Shown here: positions 36,601 to 46,190 of the stretch, piece after piece
Numbering within the stretch: position 1 is the stretch's first letter
How the letters are laid out: every line of letters begins with the position of its first letter
Assembly (NCBI GenBank): GCA_017979445.1
Contig: JADQWC010000228.1
Location: 1 to 64,000 of the forward strand
DNA from: Akebia trifoliata
Taxonomy: Eukaryota > Streptophyta > Magnoliopsida > Ranunculales > Lardizabalaceae
Reading direction: 5' to 3'
DNA length: 64,000 bases
Program-made: the position numbers and the translations under genes
Notes under the pieces: model-generated
The model's input: only the letters and a program-made list of their open reading frames with translations
What the model was told of the DNA's origin: nothing
The model's database searches: none

Positions 36601-39600
36601 AGAAAAAGATTAATTTTTGCATTTTCTGCTTGGTGTAGACCAGGAATAGTATGGTCTACATACATAACCACATGCCTACAATGATGAACAGAAACAGCAC
36701 GACGTCACACACTTTAGTGCTTTAAATCATTAAAAATCCCAAATGCATTTTTTACACAACAGGAGTTTTCTGATAGATTGTTTTTAGAGATGCTATTGGC
36801 ACCCCAACTTTTACTTATTACACCCCACTTAAAGATTAAAACACACCCTTCAAACATTACAAAGGTTTGGATTCAATTATAAAATCCCAACATTACAAAA
36901 CATTATAAAACTTGTTCAAACAATTTATGTAGTTGTTTACAATTATTATTAGGCTCATACAAAATCCTAAACCCAAAACTAGAAATATAGCCACACAAAA
37001 AAAAAAAAAAAAACCCAGAGGGCTATTATTGGCGCCCAATTTTAGTTCTTCTCAACTGTTCACTTATTTTCTTTATTTTAGTTGGAGTGCCAATCGCAGC
37101 TTTCTCTCTTATTATTATTATTTTATTTCCATAGGTAGGCTGGGATCAAGTACTCAATCCATAGTAGCAAAAATAGACCATCAAACAATTGAACTACTGG
37201 TTCAGCCCCATATTAAGTACACACCCAGTAAAATCTCATTCTTTTCATTTAATAGTGCTCAAAGATCATTTTATTTGTGAATGAAGTTACACGACACTGA
37301 TTATTACTATTACTTGAGTTTAGATAATGGGAACTACAAAAGTTAAATATCGCAAACCTGTTTAAGCAAATCAGTTCAGTGAGTAGTATCACCACGTTTG
37401 CTCTTGACTTAACTTGCTTGTTGTGAAGAAGTTCAAGAAGACATCCCTTGTCAATGTTTTTGGCTATATAGTTTCTGCAATCTCCATCTGCCTCAATACA
37501 ACACGATAAAAGTGGAACAACATGTGTTTTCTCTTCCAAGTTTCCCAATTCAAACCTCAGAATTAGAAATTGCAAGCCTCCAAGAGAGAGAAGGTGTTTG
37601 GCATTCATCAATCTCTCCTCCGTTTTGAAACCAATGAGAAGCTGTTCTAATATTAAAACTGCTCTTTCATCCTTCGATTTAAATCCACGTTCAAATGAGT
37701 TTCCCGCTATTTTAGAAGCAAAAGTCAATACATTTCTACAATGTTCAGATTTCCAACTATCAATAACACGTTTCAAAACAATGTTGGTGATTGGCACAAC
37801 AAGGGATTCTAAGGTCTTTCCAGTTATTGGACATGTTTTGTTGCCTTTATCAAACCATTCTTTAATGGCCATTCGCTCAAAGGTTTGACCAGTCTCTAGA
37901 GTTACTGGATCTTCAAACAATTCTCCAGTTAAAGGGCAGATAAAATCCTTCGGAGTTTTAGAGAAGAAGTTTCCCCCCTCAAAATATTCATCATTTACAT
38001 ATTGCCCTGCACTGAGAAAAAGTAAACATGAGCAATCTTTGTTTCTCTTTAGAAATTGAATGCACATGCATTATATATCAATGATAATTGTATATAAGAG
38101 CAAGGTTTCAATCTCGTCTGAGACCGAGAAGACTCGGGCGAGTTATCTTGTTATCATCCATTAACGAGACAGATAGACTAGGCATCTCAACTGTAAGGAA
38201 TCCCGCGAGATAAATGAGATGACTCGGCTGAGTCAACCAGAATTTTGTATATCTTAATTAAAATAATTCATTTTTTTTTAAATTTAAATATATATATATA
38301 TATATATTGGATAACCGGGTATCCTTGTAGACAGCGGACCAGACCCGTATCTGGGATTTGCTCAGTCCATAGACCATGGTCTTGTCCAAGGACTTAGTCC
38401 CGGGGCACGTGCAACGCCTGCAAATCACACGCAGGTGGCCTATGAGGAATTAATGCTCATACTGGGTATCGAACTCACGACCTATGGGCATTAACTGCTT
38501 ATCGGTCCGAAATTGCCATTGAGCCAACCCCTCGGGGTTAAATATATATTATCTATAAAAAAACATGATTTCATGATTAAACATCTTCTAATCAATCTTA
38601 TTTTATAAAAAAATTGTAATTATTTCTATATATATAGATAGGGTCGGGATCCACAGACACAAATCCTCACTCACATCCGCACAAATGAGTATATTCGTTT
38701 GATTAAATCGAAATCCAACAGTCACGATTTAAAAGGTGATAAAACAGAGCATGTGCTCTAATATCGCAACTTAATTATTTCAATATTTGCTATTACCTCC
38801 CCGCACGATCCTCGCAATGAAAATTATATAAGTTGTCTTCTTTGTGGGCATTCCCTAGCCATCTTCTTCAAACTGAACTTGTGCACAAACCAACTGAACT
38901 TGTGTGTTTTTTCTCTCTCATCTGTTGTTATTGGCTCTAGAGTTTTTGGATTACATTACCCAAGATTCAGTTATTCACATCAGATGTTGGAGGATTTACG
39001 AAAATCTCTGCAAACCATTAAGAAAATGTTTTCTTTGTTGATTGTTGGTTTTTTTTATTATTATTTAATTTGATGGAGTTTAGAGGTTTGGAAGTAATTA
39101 TTTGAAACTTGCACCAAGAAATAGTAGATCCACACTTCTTGATGTGGAATCGGACCATTGAATATTGGGCTTTTCTTTGCTATTAGTTTAGATTTTTAGT
39201 TTTTTTTTGGTTATTTTGGAGATGCAGTATAAGCCAAGCCAAAATTTTCTCAGTATGTAAATAAATTCTCTTGAAAATAGAGGAAATTGTGAGTTATGTT
39301 CTTTGTATCTCACCATGTTTTGTGTTTTTTTGTTGTTCACGAAGTTCTGTGATCCCTAATTAGATTTCAGCCATATATATTCCTTGAGAGTTGGATTTAT
39401 TTGGTGGCGATGGAAAGACAACTCTAACTACTACATGGGCAAGTTCAACCATATCTTCATTGGTTTGTGCACGAGTTCAGTTCCAAGAAGATGGCTAGGA
39501 CGAGTTCAGCGAAGAACGACATCAATGAAACACTCACAGTGAAGAATGACAGTGAAGAGGATGAAATGGATGCAGGGAGGTAGTTACAAATAATAAAAAT

Positions 39601-42600
39601 TGTAAGTGTTTTTATTAGAACCACATGCTTTAGTTTCTCTACTTTATAACATGAGCCGTTGGATCATCTTTTAATCTGACAGCAGTGTTGATTTGTTGCT
39701 TTATGAGTTGCCTTATGCGTCTTTGGATCCCAACCCATATATATATATATGGGTCGGGATCTTGTTTGAGACAACTCGATCTCATCCATGAACAAGATGA
39801 TACGTCAAAGCGAGATTTAAAACCATGTATAAGAGTGATTCAATATTAAAGGTCAAATTTCCAACCCTATTCGCTTTCATCTCACCTTTAACACAGGAAC
39901 CAATGTTGCTTAACTGCATTCAAAACAAGACAATTTGAAGGTAGCAATGTCAAAATTCAATAATAAATATCAATTTTGGAGAAAAGAAAAGAAAGAAGGG
40001 ATAAAATTTTAGTACCTTTGTATATGAATCATACATGGACGTCTTAGAACGTGATGTAGGGATAGGGGCGGAGAGATCAACAGAATTCTTGGCTTGTGGC
40101 TGTTGGAAAACAGATTCTGCTAGCTTCTTGAGGGCAAGCTCATTTTCCTTCTTCTGTGGAACCACATGCAGCATAGGGGTACTCCCCGGCCAGAAATGAA
40201 TATTTTCAGCTTCTTTCTTGAGCTCTTGTTCCCTTGAAACACTCACTTCATGTAAATTCTGTCCTTCCTCAGCAGTTGGTAACAGTCCATCAGCCTGAAG
40301 GGTGTTGAGATTCTTTAGAATATGATAGCTTTTGTACCACCTCATATATTACAAGTCAATACAACTGATCTACTTTATTACTACAAGGTGGAATCTGGAG
40401 AAAAACAAACATAGTGCAGCAAAAACTAAGGAATACAGACTTTGAAAATTGAGAACCAGGAACCATTAGTTTTTAAACAATTCAATTTGGTCGGTAGGAT
40501 TAAAAAGGAAGCTAAGTTGACCTGGAAAGTTAGGTTGAACTTCAATAAGTATAAAAACAGAATTTTGAAGAGAAAGCAAAAATTCAAAAAGAACATCCAT
40601 AACTTAACCAGTTGTAGCCATGTTGTTTTACTCAGCATTGGGCTACAACCAATTGGCTAATTCAGCCAACCATAATAGTCTTTCCCAGCGTGGAAGTGGT
40701 TTCGCTAATGATTTGCTTGGCACAAAACCAGAAGCTCATCAAGAAAATCCGACTTTCAAGCGATTCAGCTTTTCAAATATAGACTAAATCAAGAATGCCA
40801 GTCCTGTAAATGTCCAGGCATAAACATGAACCATTAGGCACAAAATAAATCTTCTAAAAATGTCCACTAAACCGGCACAGCCCCCAACCCACAAATCACA
40901 AGTTCTCCTTTCGGCCCAAATCTAGGTAGTGGACATGGACCATACCAAGGCTAATTACTAGTTAGGTAATAAAGATGTCTAGGATGACTGATGTGGAGTT
41001 CATTTTATTAAAATCACACAATTATGTGGCAGTATTTATAATGAAACTTCTAATCTGTTGATTTCAAGAGTAAAATTAATCCCTTATCAATTGGTACAAC
41101 AGTATTAGTAGCTACAAATCATGCAAACAACATAAAAAGAAAATAAAAAATAAAGAGAACGTCTTACATAATGAGTTGCATCTGCTACTGTACTCTCAGT
41201 GGTATCTTCTTGTAAAGGTTGTTCTGCATGCCTTCCAAACTCAGGAGAGTAAGTTACTGTTCTTTTCTCTTCTTCAACAGCAACATCAAAGCTGCTTGTG
41301 CAGTTATCAAAGTTCTCTTCTACTTCTTCTTCTCCATTTCCCACTTCACCTACACCATTCGATTTCCCAAAAACAGCATCATATAGCTTTTTGCTTATCA
41401 GTGGTTGAGATGAAACAGAACCAATTGGACTAGCTTGTTCAGGGGAATGTTCACGTAAACCTTCCTTTGAAAATTCTTGAACAGACATCGAAGGGATGTG
41501 AATAGAAGGAATGGCAGGAGCTTCAATTCCCTCAGTAAGCCAATCCTTGTAATAAACTGCAAACTGAAAAGTACCCGAATCCAGCATCTCATTGTATACT
41601 TTTTCAAGAAGCTTAAGTTTCCTTGGCCGGCTTGATGTTTCCGGTATAGAAATCGCTTCTTGATCATACCAAGCCCTCAAATGTGAAAAATGAGGAAGAA
41701 AGACAAAGTCCCACAGTTCTGGCAACAGATTCATCCGTGCTCGAAAGGGTGAATCACAGAAAACTTGAAGAAGATGTTTAGCAGAAACCCTATCTTTCTT
41801 CTGTAGCTTATAAATCACACTAAGGTAGATATGGGCACACGCTGACAACAGCGAATTGGGAATCCCAGACGTAAACCCATCCTTTAAATCATTAGAATTC
41901 AAACTTGTGACGACGCTTAGCTGTATCGAAACTTTCTTCAACTCTTTTACATTTCCAGATTCCTCGGCAACTCTTTCTACTTCTTCCATTGCCTCTTCAA
42001 GATTAGCTATAACTTTGCTCTCTGCGTGATGGGTTACCTCTACTTTAGTCGAACTTAGGCAAGAAGAACAATTGTAGCGAAGCAATTCTCGGAACTCCTT
42101 ATCTTTGAGAAATCGTCTGATATAACCACTTAGAATTGAAATCATGGCCTTTATTGCAGCTTCATCGAGTGCAGGTTTGGAAACCGATTGTTCAAGTTCT
42201 ACGTTCTTTCGACTCATAAAATCTTCCAAGGTTTTGCCATTTTGTGAAGTTTTATGAGATTTTCTAGAATTATCACTGAAACTAGTTTTTCCAGGCAAAT
42301 ATTTGTTAGATTTATCCTTATATAAAGCATTCGAAAAGCTATTCCTCCTCTCATTTTTCTCAGACTCATTCGAAAATATATCTTTAAATCTCTCGCTTTC
42401 CTTCACATCACTTCTATGTGGGTTTACCATCTGATTACCCGGAGAATCTACTGATGACCCAACATTGAATCTCTCGATTTCCTGCATGAAATTAGAATCT
42501 ATATCTTCGGTTATCTCAGTTTCCTTCGATCCTTGAGAGATTCCCTTTCTTTCAACCAGATTTTCCCTAGAACTCCTCTTAACACTCTGACTTTTCTGCA

Positions 42601-42814
42601 ACTCGCTTCTCTCCCTATATCTTGAAACATCAGATTTGGTCCTATTGGTCTTAATTCTGACACTTGATGAAGAACCTAACTGCTTCTGATCCTTGTAAAG
42701 GTAAAGAGGCATACTTACAGTTCTGGATTCGAAAGAAGGTCTAGACTTTGACTTTAATTTCCTTCCGTTGAACCCTTCCTCTGCAAGAAGGTCCTCTAGA
42801 GAGGGTGACGCCAT
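30607..42814 (-). CDS. LIN-type U-box E3 ubiquitin ligase (CERBERUS/LIN-1-like)
   Basis: Eight minus-strand exons join in phase with GT-AG introns: 42814-41168, 40294-40016, 39913-39886 (28-nt mini-exon), 38006-37358, 36360-36216, 34116-33856, 32896-32590 and 30725-30607. The product is about 1144 residues. Exon 1 (549 codons) begins MASPSLEDLLAEEGF, the first ATG in frame, and gives the long LIN-type N-terminal region with IRRFLKDKEFRELL and a WDFVFLPHFSHLRAWYD block. The U-box is at about residues 668-742 (KTPKDFICPLTGELFEDPV, TFERMAIKEWF, CPITGKTL). It is followed by an armadillo-like helical region including KVRAKCCRALLILGGHFSFS and NSSLVRMCLIAVAWMSEALT. The end is VTWTAKQLHAIISGEGL. LIN/CERBERUS proteins are U-box E3 ligases, and the founding legume gene is needed for rhizobial infection. 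This copy has no WD40 repeats, matching the shorter LIN-like proteins rather than CERBERUS itself. Its introns are loaded with repeats, and its 5' end is partly duplicated upstream. No stop or frameshift was seen. Confidence 0.9.
31361..32410. mobile_element. MULE-like non-autonomous element with a 10-bp target duplication
   Basis: Flanked on both sides by TGGATTGAGG (31351-31360 and 32411-32420). The ends are loosely inverted (CTATGTTGTCAAA and, complemented, AGATTGTTGTTAAA) and carry GCCTAGG/TTAAGCG-rich arms. A 9-10-bp duplication suggests a Mutator-like mover; that is an inference. It interrupts an RTE LINE tail and itself contains a SINE. Confidence 0.65.
31591..31838 (+). mobile_element. 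tRNA-derived SINE with a perfect 16-bp target duplication
   Basis: A pol III A-box-like segment (GTGTAGTGGTCAAGGCA, about 31607-31623) and a B box (GAGTTCAAGCC, 31648-31658) are spaced as in tRNA-related SINEs. The element ends in an A-rich tail. AAGATTAAGAGAACTA is repeated exactly at 31575-31590 and 31839-31854. It is antisense to the LIN-type gene in its last intron. Confidence 0.88.
33005..33394. mobile_element. inverted-repeat element, family M3
   Basis: Starts CATGGTTTTAAATCTC and ends GAGTCTTGAAACCATG, with arms rich in 'GAGACGAGAC'/'CTCGTCTC' motifs. It is in LIN-gene intron 6 (32897-33855). Related to 21887-22500 and 38101-39826. Confidence 0.6.
35080..35550 (+). pseudogene. RTE-type LINE 3' fragment, interrupted
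   Basis: Translations around 35110-35240 (GDKLREIQLRWFGHIQ) and 35465-35545 (NEWRNMIRLANPKSLV) match the end of RTE-type LINE proteins. A family M4 repeat (35272-35458) lies between them. It is in LIN-gene intron 5, antisense to the gene. Confidence 0.6.
35272..35458. mobile_element. short repeat, family M4 copy 2
   Basis: From CATGGTTTAAAG to GATTTTAAACCTTG, rich in 'CGGAATATTTCGGTC'-like motifs. It is inserted in the RTE LINE tail. Confidence 0.5.
35581..35675. repeat. tandem duplication, 47/48-bp unit
   Basis: Two units beginning CAAATACTGCACT and ending CAGCCCTGACAA differ by one inserted T and the last base. In LIN-gene intron 5. Confidence 0.9.
36786..37107. mobile_element. MITE, family M2
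   Basis: Starts AGAGATGCTATTGGCACCCC and ends GTTGGAGTGCCAATCGCAGC. The interior closely follows the copy at 18316-18664 ('CAAACATTACAAAGGTTT', 'AAACCCAAAA'). In LIN-gene intron 4. Confidence 0.75.
38101..39826. mobile_element. nested repeat block in LIN-gene intron 3 (family M3 frame)
   Basis: Outer ends CAAGGTTTCAATCTCG and CGAGATTTAAAACCATG frame a family M3 element. Inside are a SINE (about 38308-38537) and a further element with GGGTCGGGATC ends (about 38640-39740). The latter has a 64-codon ORF of no recognised type. All of this sits within the 38007-39885 intron. Confidence 0.5.
38308..38537 (-). mobile_element. tRNA-derived SINE (second family)
   Basis: Read on the minus strand it starts CCCCGAGGGGTTGGCTCAATGG (A-box part TTGGCTCAATGG at about 38515-38528), has a B box GAGTTCGATACCC at about 38464-38476, and ends CCGGTTATCCAA. 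A TTTAAATATATAT-like sequence on both sides (about 38283-38300 and 38537-38550) is the probable target duplication, blurred by the TA repeat. It is in sense with the LIN-type gene. Confidence 0.75.
39886..39913 (-). CDS. 28-nt mini-exon of the LIN-type gene (inferred)
   Basis: Exon 2 ends in phase 0 (ACAAAG|GTAC) but exon 4 can only be entered at TGCAG|GGCAATATG, which needs one extra base. An internal exon of length 3n+1 without a stop is therefore required, and this segment fits: GAATGCAG|TTAAGC ... TTAAAG|GTGAGA, coding LSNIGSCVK plus one base. The splice sites are good. It lies 102 bp from exon 2. It is inferred from phase and sites, not from alignment. Confidence 0.65.
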
Positions 42815-43960
42815 TTCTTGTCCTCTCAACCTCTCAAAATGATTCAGATTCTGCAAAATCAGCTAAATCCTGATTCCTGAACAAGATTTGATCGACATAG
42901 AACCAAAAAGTTAGATTTTTTAGAAGAATCTCCTCCGACAGAATCTACTACAGCAATGCAAGCTGTCCTACCTTAGATCTCCCCCCTTTTTAATTCAAAA
43001 GATCGAATTCTAGGGTTTGATGATCGATGAAGCTATTTCACTTCATTTTGAGATTTCTTTCTAGAGATTTGAAACAGAGTTCTAGGGTTTGATGATATAT
43101 GAAGAAGTTTACCTTGTCTTTGAACTCCAAATTCTAGGATTTTATGATCTTTGAAGATCTAGAACTTGACTTCAACATCCTCCCATTGAATCCTCTTCTA
43201 CAAGAAGCTCCTTAGAGTGATTCGGATTCTGCAAAATCAGCTAAAATCTGATTCCTGAACAAGATTAGATCAAACATAGAACCAAAAAGTTAGAATTTTT
43301 ATAAGCATCTCATCCAACAGATTCTACTACAGAAATTCCAGCTATCCTACCTTAGATCACCTTCATCCAATTCTAGGGTTTGATGATCGTTGAAGCCATT
43401 TCACTTTACTTTGAGATTTCTTGCTCGAAATTTGAAATAAAGTGCTAGGGTTTGATGATCGTTGAAGAAATGTATCGTCTTTGATATTTCGTATTTGAAA
43501 CCATTACGCTTCACTTTGAGATTTCTTACTGAAGATTTGAAATAGAATTCTAGCGTTTGATGATCTTTGAAGATATTTCTCTGTCTTTGAACTCCTAATT
43601 CTAGGGTTTGAGGATTATTGAAACAGAATTCTAGTGTTCGAGAATCAATAATTGAGTTAAGGTTTGAGATTAAAATGGAGATATTAAATGATGATTGATT
43701 GAATCTGGGAAGAAGAAGACGAGAGAATAATGGAGAGATTGAACGATTGAGAGCCATTTAGGATCTTTAGGCCTGCTAAGAAACAGAAGAAAGAACAAAA
43801 AACAAGAGCGAGAACAAGAGGCACAAGGCAAGAAGAAGACGACTGAGTGACAAATGGAAGGAGACAACAACTGGACTTGTTCTCGCAATCGCAAGCTATC
43901 AACCGTTTCAACTGCCGTCTTTTCTCAAGTTAAATTATTCTTTTTCAAAAAATAGAATGT
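42815..43960 (-). promoter_or_regulatory. 5' leader and upstream region of the LIN-type gene, with tandem duplication
   Basis: A probable 5'-UTR intron is 42971-42851 (AAG|GTAGGACAGC ... TTTTGCAG). A second near-copy of the same intron is at 43350-43229 (AAG|GTAGGATAGC ... TTTTGCAG), within a duplicated unit offset by about 378 bp. The upstream unit also keeps sequence resembling the first coding codons but lacks the stretch with the start ATG. The motif TTCTAGGGTTTGATGATC and close variants repeat several times from about 43005 to 43650. ORFs here are artefacts of this array. Confidence 0.6.
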
Positions 43961-44730
43961 TTTAGATATGCCCCTCCATATTTTGGTTAATATTACAATA
44001 CCCCTTGATGTCTTTTCAAACTGATGATATGCCCCTTTGACTTAGGTCTTCTAGGTAATGTAAATGACCTAAATGTCCTCATCTTCAAATTCTAGTTGAT
44101 TTTCTTCTTACTTTATAATTAAATATTATTATTATTTAACTTTTGATTCTACTTCTTCCTTCAAACCTAAAGGGTATAATAAGATTTTTGGGTTTCTAGG
44201 GACATCGAAGATAATTGTTGAAGATAAGATTAAAAATAATTTACAATTTGAAGAGGAAAGATTTTTTATCTTCATGTTTAATTTTCAAAAATCAAATATT
44301 AAGAAAAAGGAGAACAATAGATTTTTGGATAGGAAAATCAAGGATTTTCTATAATGCATTAAGAGAGTTTCTATTAATACGCCAATAAATACTTATAACG
44401 CACCAAATTATATGTAAATCATTGTTTTATTTCAAAGGGTATGGTGTATTTTTAGTAAAAGTTGATATGCAATTGGAATCTCTCGACATTAAAGATGGTG
44501 AGATGAATATGAGGTTGAATAGGTTAAAAATAATTTATCCTAGATGTAAATAGATTGAAGATGACAAATATCCTATTAGAAAAGGATTTTGACTTGAGAT
44601 TGAAGATAAGGGTATTTAGGTTATTTTATATTAAATTTTTAGACAAAATCTAGGTAAGAGGGCATGCCATTAATTTGAAAAGATAGGGGCATTTATAATA
44701 TTAATAAAAACAAAGAGGGGTATCTCTAAA
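43961..44730. mobile_element. MITE-like element with nested insertion
   Basis: Terminal segments TTTAGATATGCCCCTCC and GAGGGGTATCTCTAAAG are inverted, with similarity over about 45 bp. It shares internal motifs with 3921-4519. A shorter inverted-repeat element (about 44357-44480, M2-like) appears to be inside. Confidence 0.5.
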
Positions 44731-46190
44731 GAAACCTAAAATTTATACCGCTACACTATTTACCTGTTGGATAATTTTGAATAGTCCCTCAAGGTTTCGA
44801 TGAAAATAGAGATACCCATATATTAGGGGTGCACACTAGATCGGGTAAATTCGAGAACCGAGCCAATCCGAAGCCTTTTGGATTGGATTGGTTCAGATTG
44901 AGCATGGTTTGGTTCAGGTTGGATTGTAAAAAAAAATCGATTAATTTGGTTCGGTTTCGGATTAAGGGTATAATATAACTGAACAAATTCGAGAGCCGAA
45001 CCAATTTTTACATTTATTATAATATATATTTAAAAATAAAATATAATTTTAAAAGACAAAAGGTAAAAACATTCAAACAACACTCAAAATCTCAAACCCC
45101 TTTCTTAATTTTTTTGATCTATTCTCTCTTCTTCAAGTTTATAGTTTTGCTTAGTTTTAAGTTTTAACTATTTTAATTTTACTATTGAAAATAATAAGTA
45201 TGAGAACCGATCCGAACCAAGGTTGGTTTGGATTGGTTCGGTTTCAAATTTGTAAAACCGGTCATGCTTGATTCGATTCCAATTTTAGCACAAATCCAAA
45301 CTATGTGCATCCCTACCGTATATTTCAAACTCCTTGACTTATGTCTTTCTCGAGAGACAAATGCTAAAATGATTAAAATGTCCTCACTTTTAGTCTTTTC
45401 CAATAAATTCTTAATTTTCTCAAAACCCTTCATCTTTAACTTCTAAGCTAAAAAATATTTAAGCCTCATCTTTGACATAAAGATTCTATCTCCTTCAACT
45501 ATCAAATCTTAAGATATAATTTAGGGTAGAAAGAAAAGATAGGTTTTTGGGAGGAAAAATCAGGAGGTTTTGCAAAGAGATTGAAGTCGATGTGTTAAAG
45601 ACAAGTTTGAAGAGTTTCTATAGGTTAAAAAGAAAATAACTATTGTAGAGTTAAAGGTAATGAGGTTTGGATAAAAAAAATCCATGTTTTTTTCCTTGTC
45701 ATGAGTTCGAAGATGAGGGTGTTTTTATCATTTAATTGAAAGTCTCTCATGTAAGACTGAAGGTCAAGGGGTATCTCATCAGTTTTAGAGCACCTAGAAG
45801 TCATCTAATTTTCACCAAAATCCAATGGTGTGTTGTTGTTTTTTTATTTTATATTCCACCTTAAAAACTTTAAAAAATATATTAATTTATTTCTAAATTG
45901 TGCATAGTTATTAGTTACAGTATATTGTAGTGGTAATATAAAAATCCTAAACTCATTAAATATAGTTTAGTTTATAAGACTAAGAATGTTTCATAGTTAG
46001 ACGGCTAAGTCCTTTTCTATAGTATATACTCAGTCAATTTGTTGGACAATGCTGTTTTAATCTAGTGGCTACTAAATATTGATGAATCTTCCCATCACAT
46101 CCTAAATAGGGGTCTTAACTCGCAATCTTAACATTGTTTGAAAATGACATGAACTTTATGGGTTTGGGTCAAGCCTAATTGGGTTTAAGA
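44731..46190. other. intergenic, MITE debris
   Basis: 44822-45318 is bounded by TTAGGGGTGCACAC and GTGCATCCCTAC, a typical end pair of hAT-like plant MITEs, with GGTTCGGTTT-rich arms. About 45.3-45.8 kb resembles the 3921-4519 family. No gene seen. Confidence 0.5.

Noticed and set aside
38462..38530. A tRNA gene on the minus strand
   Set aside because: As above: pol III boxes without a tRNA fold, followed by a SINE body.
38879..39073. 64-codon ORF as a captured gene fragment (Pack-MULE)
   Set aside because: No exon of any known gene was recognised in it; it stays an unexplained part of a nested repeat.
43401..43911. Minus-strand ORFs of 74-118 codons upstream of the LIN-type gene
   Set aside because: They fall in the duplicated leader array; the repeating peptide follows the DNA repeat and no homologue is known to me.
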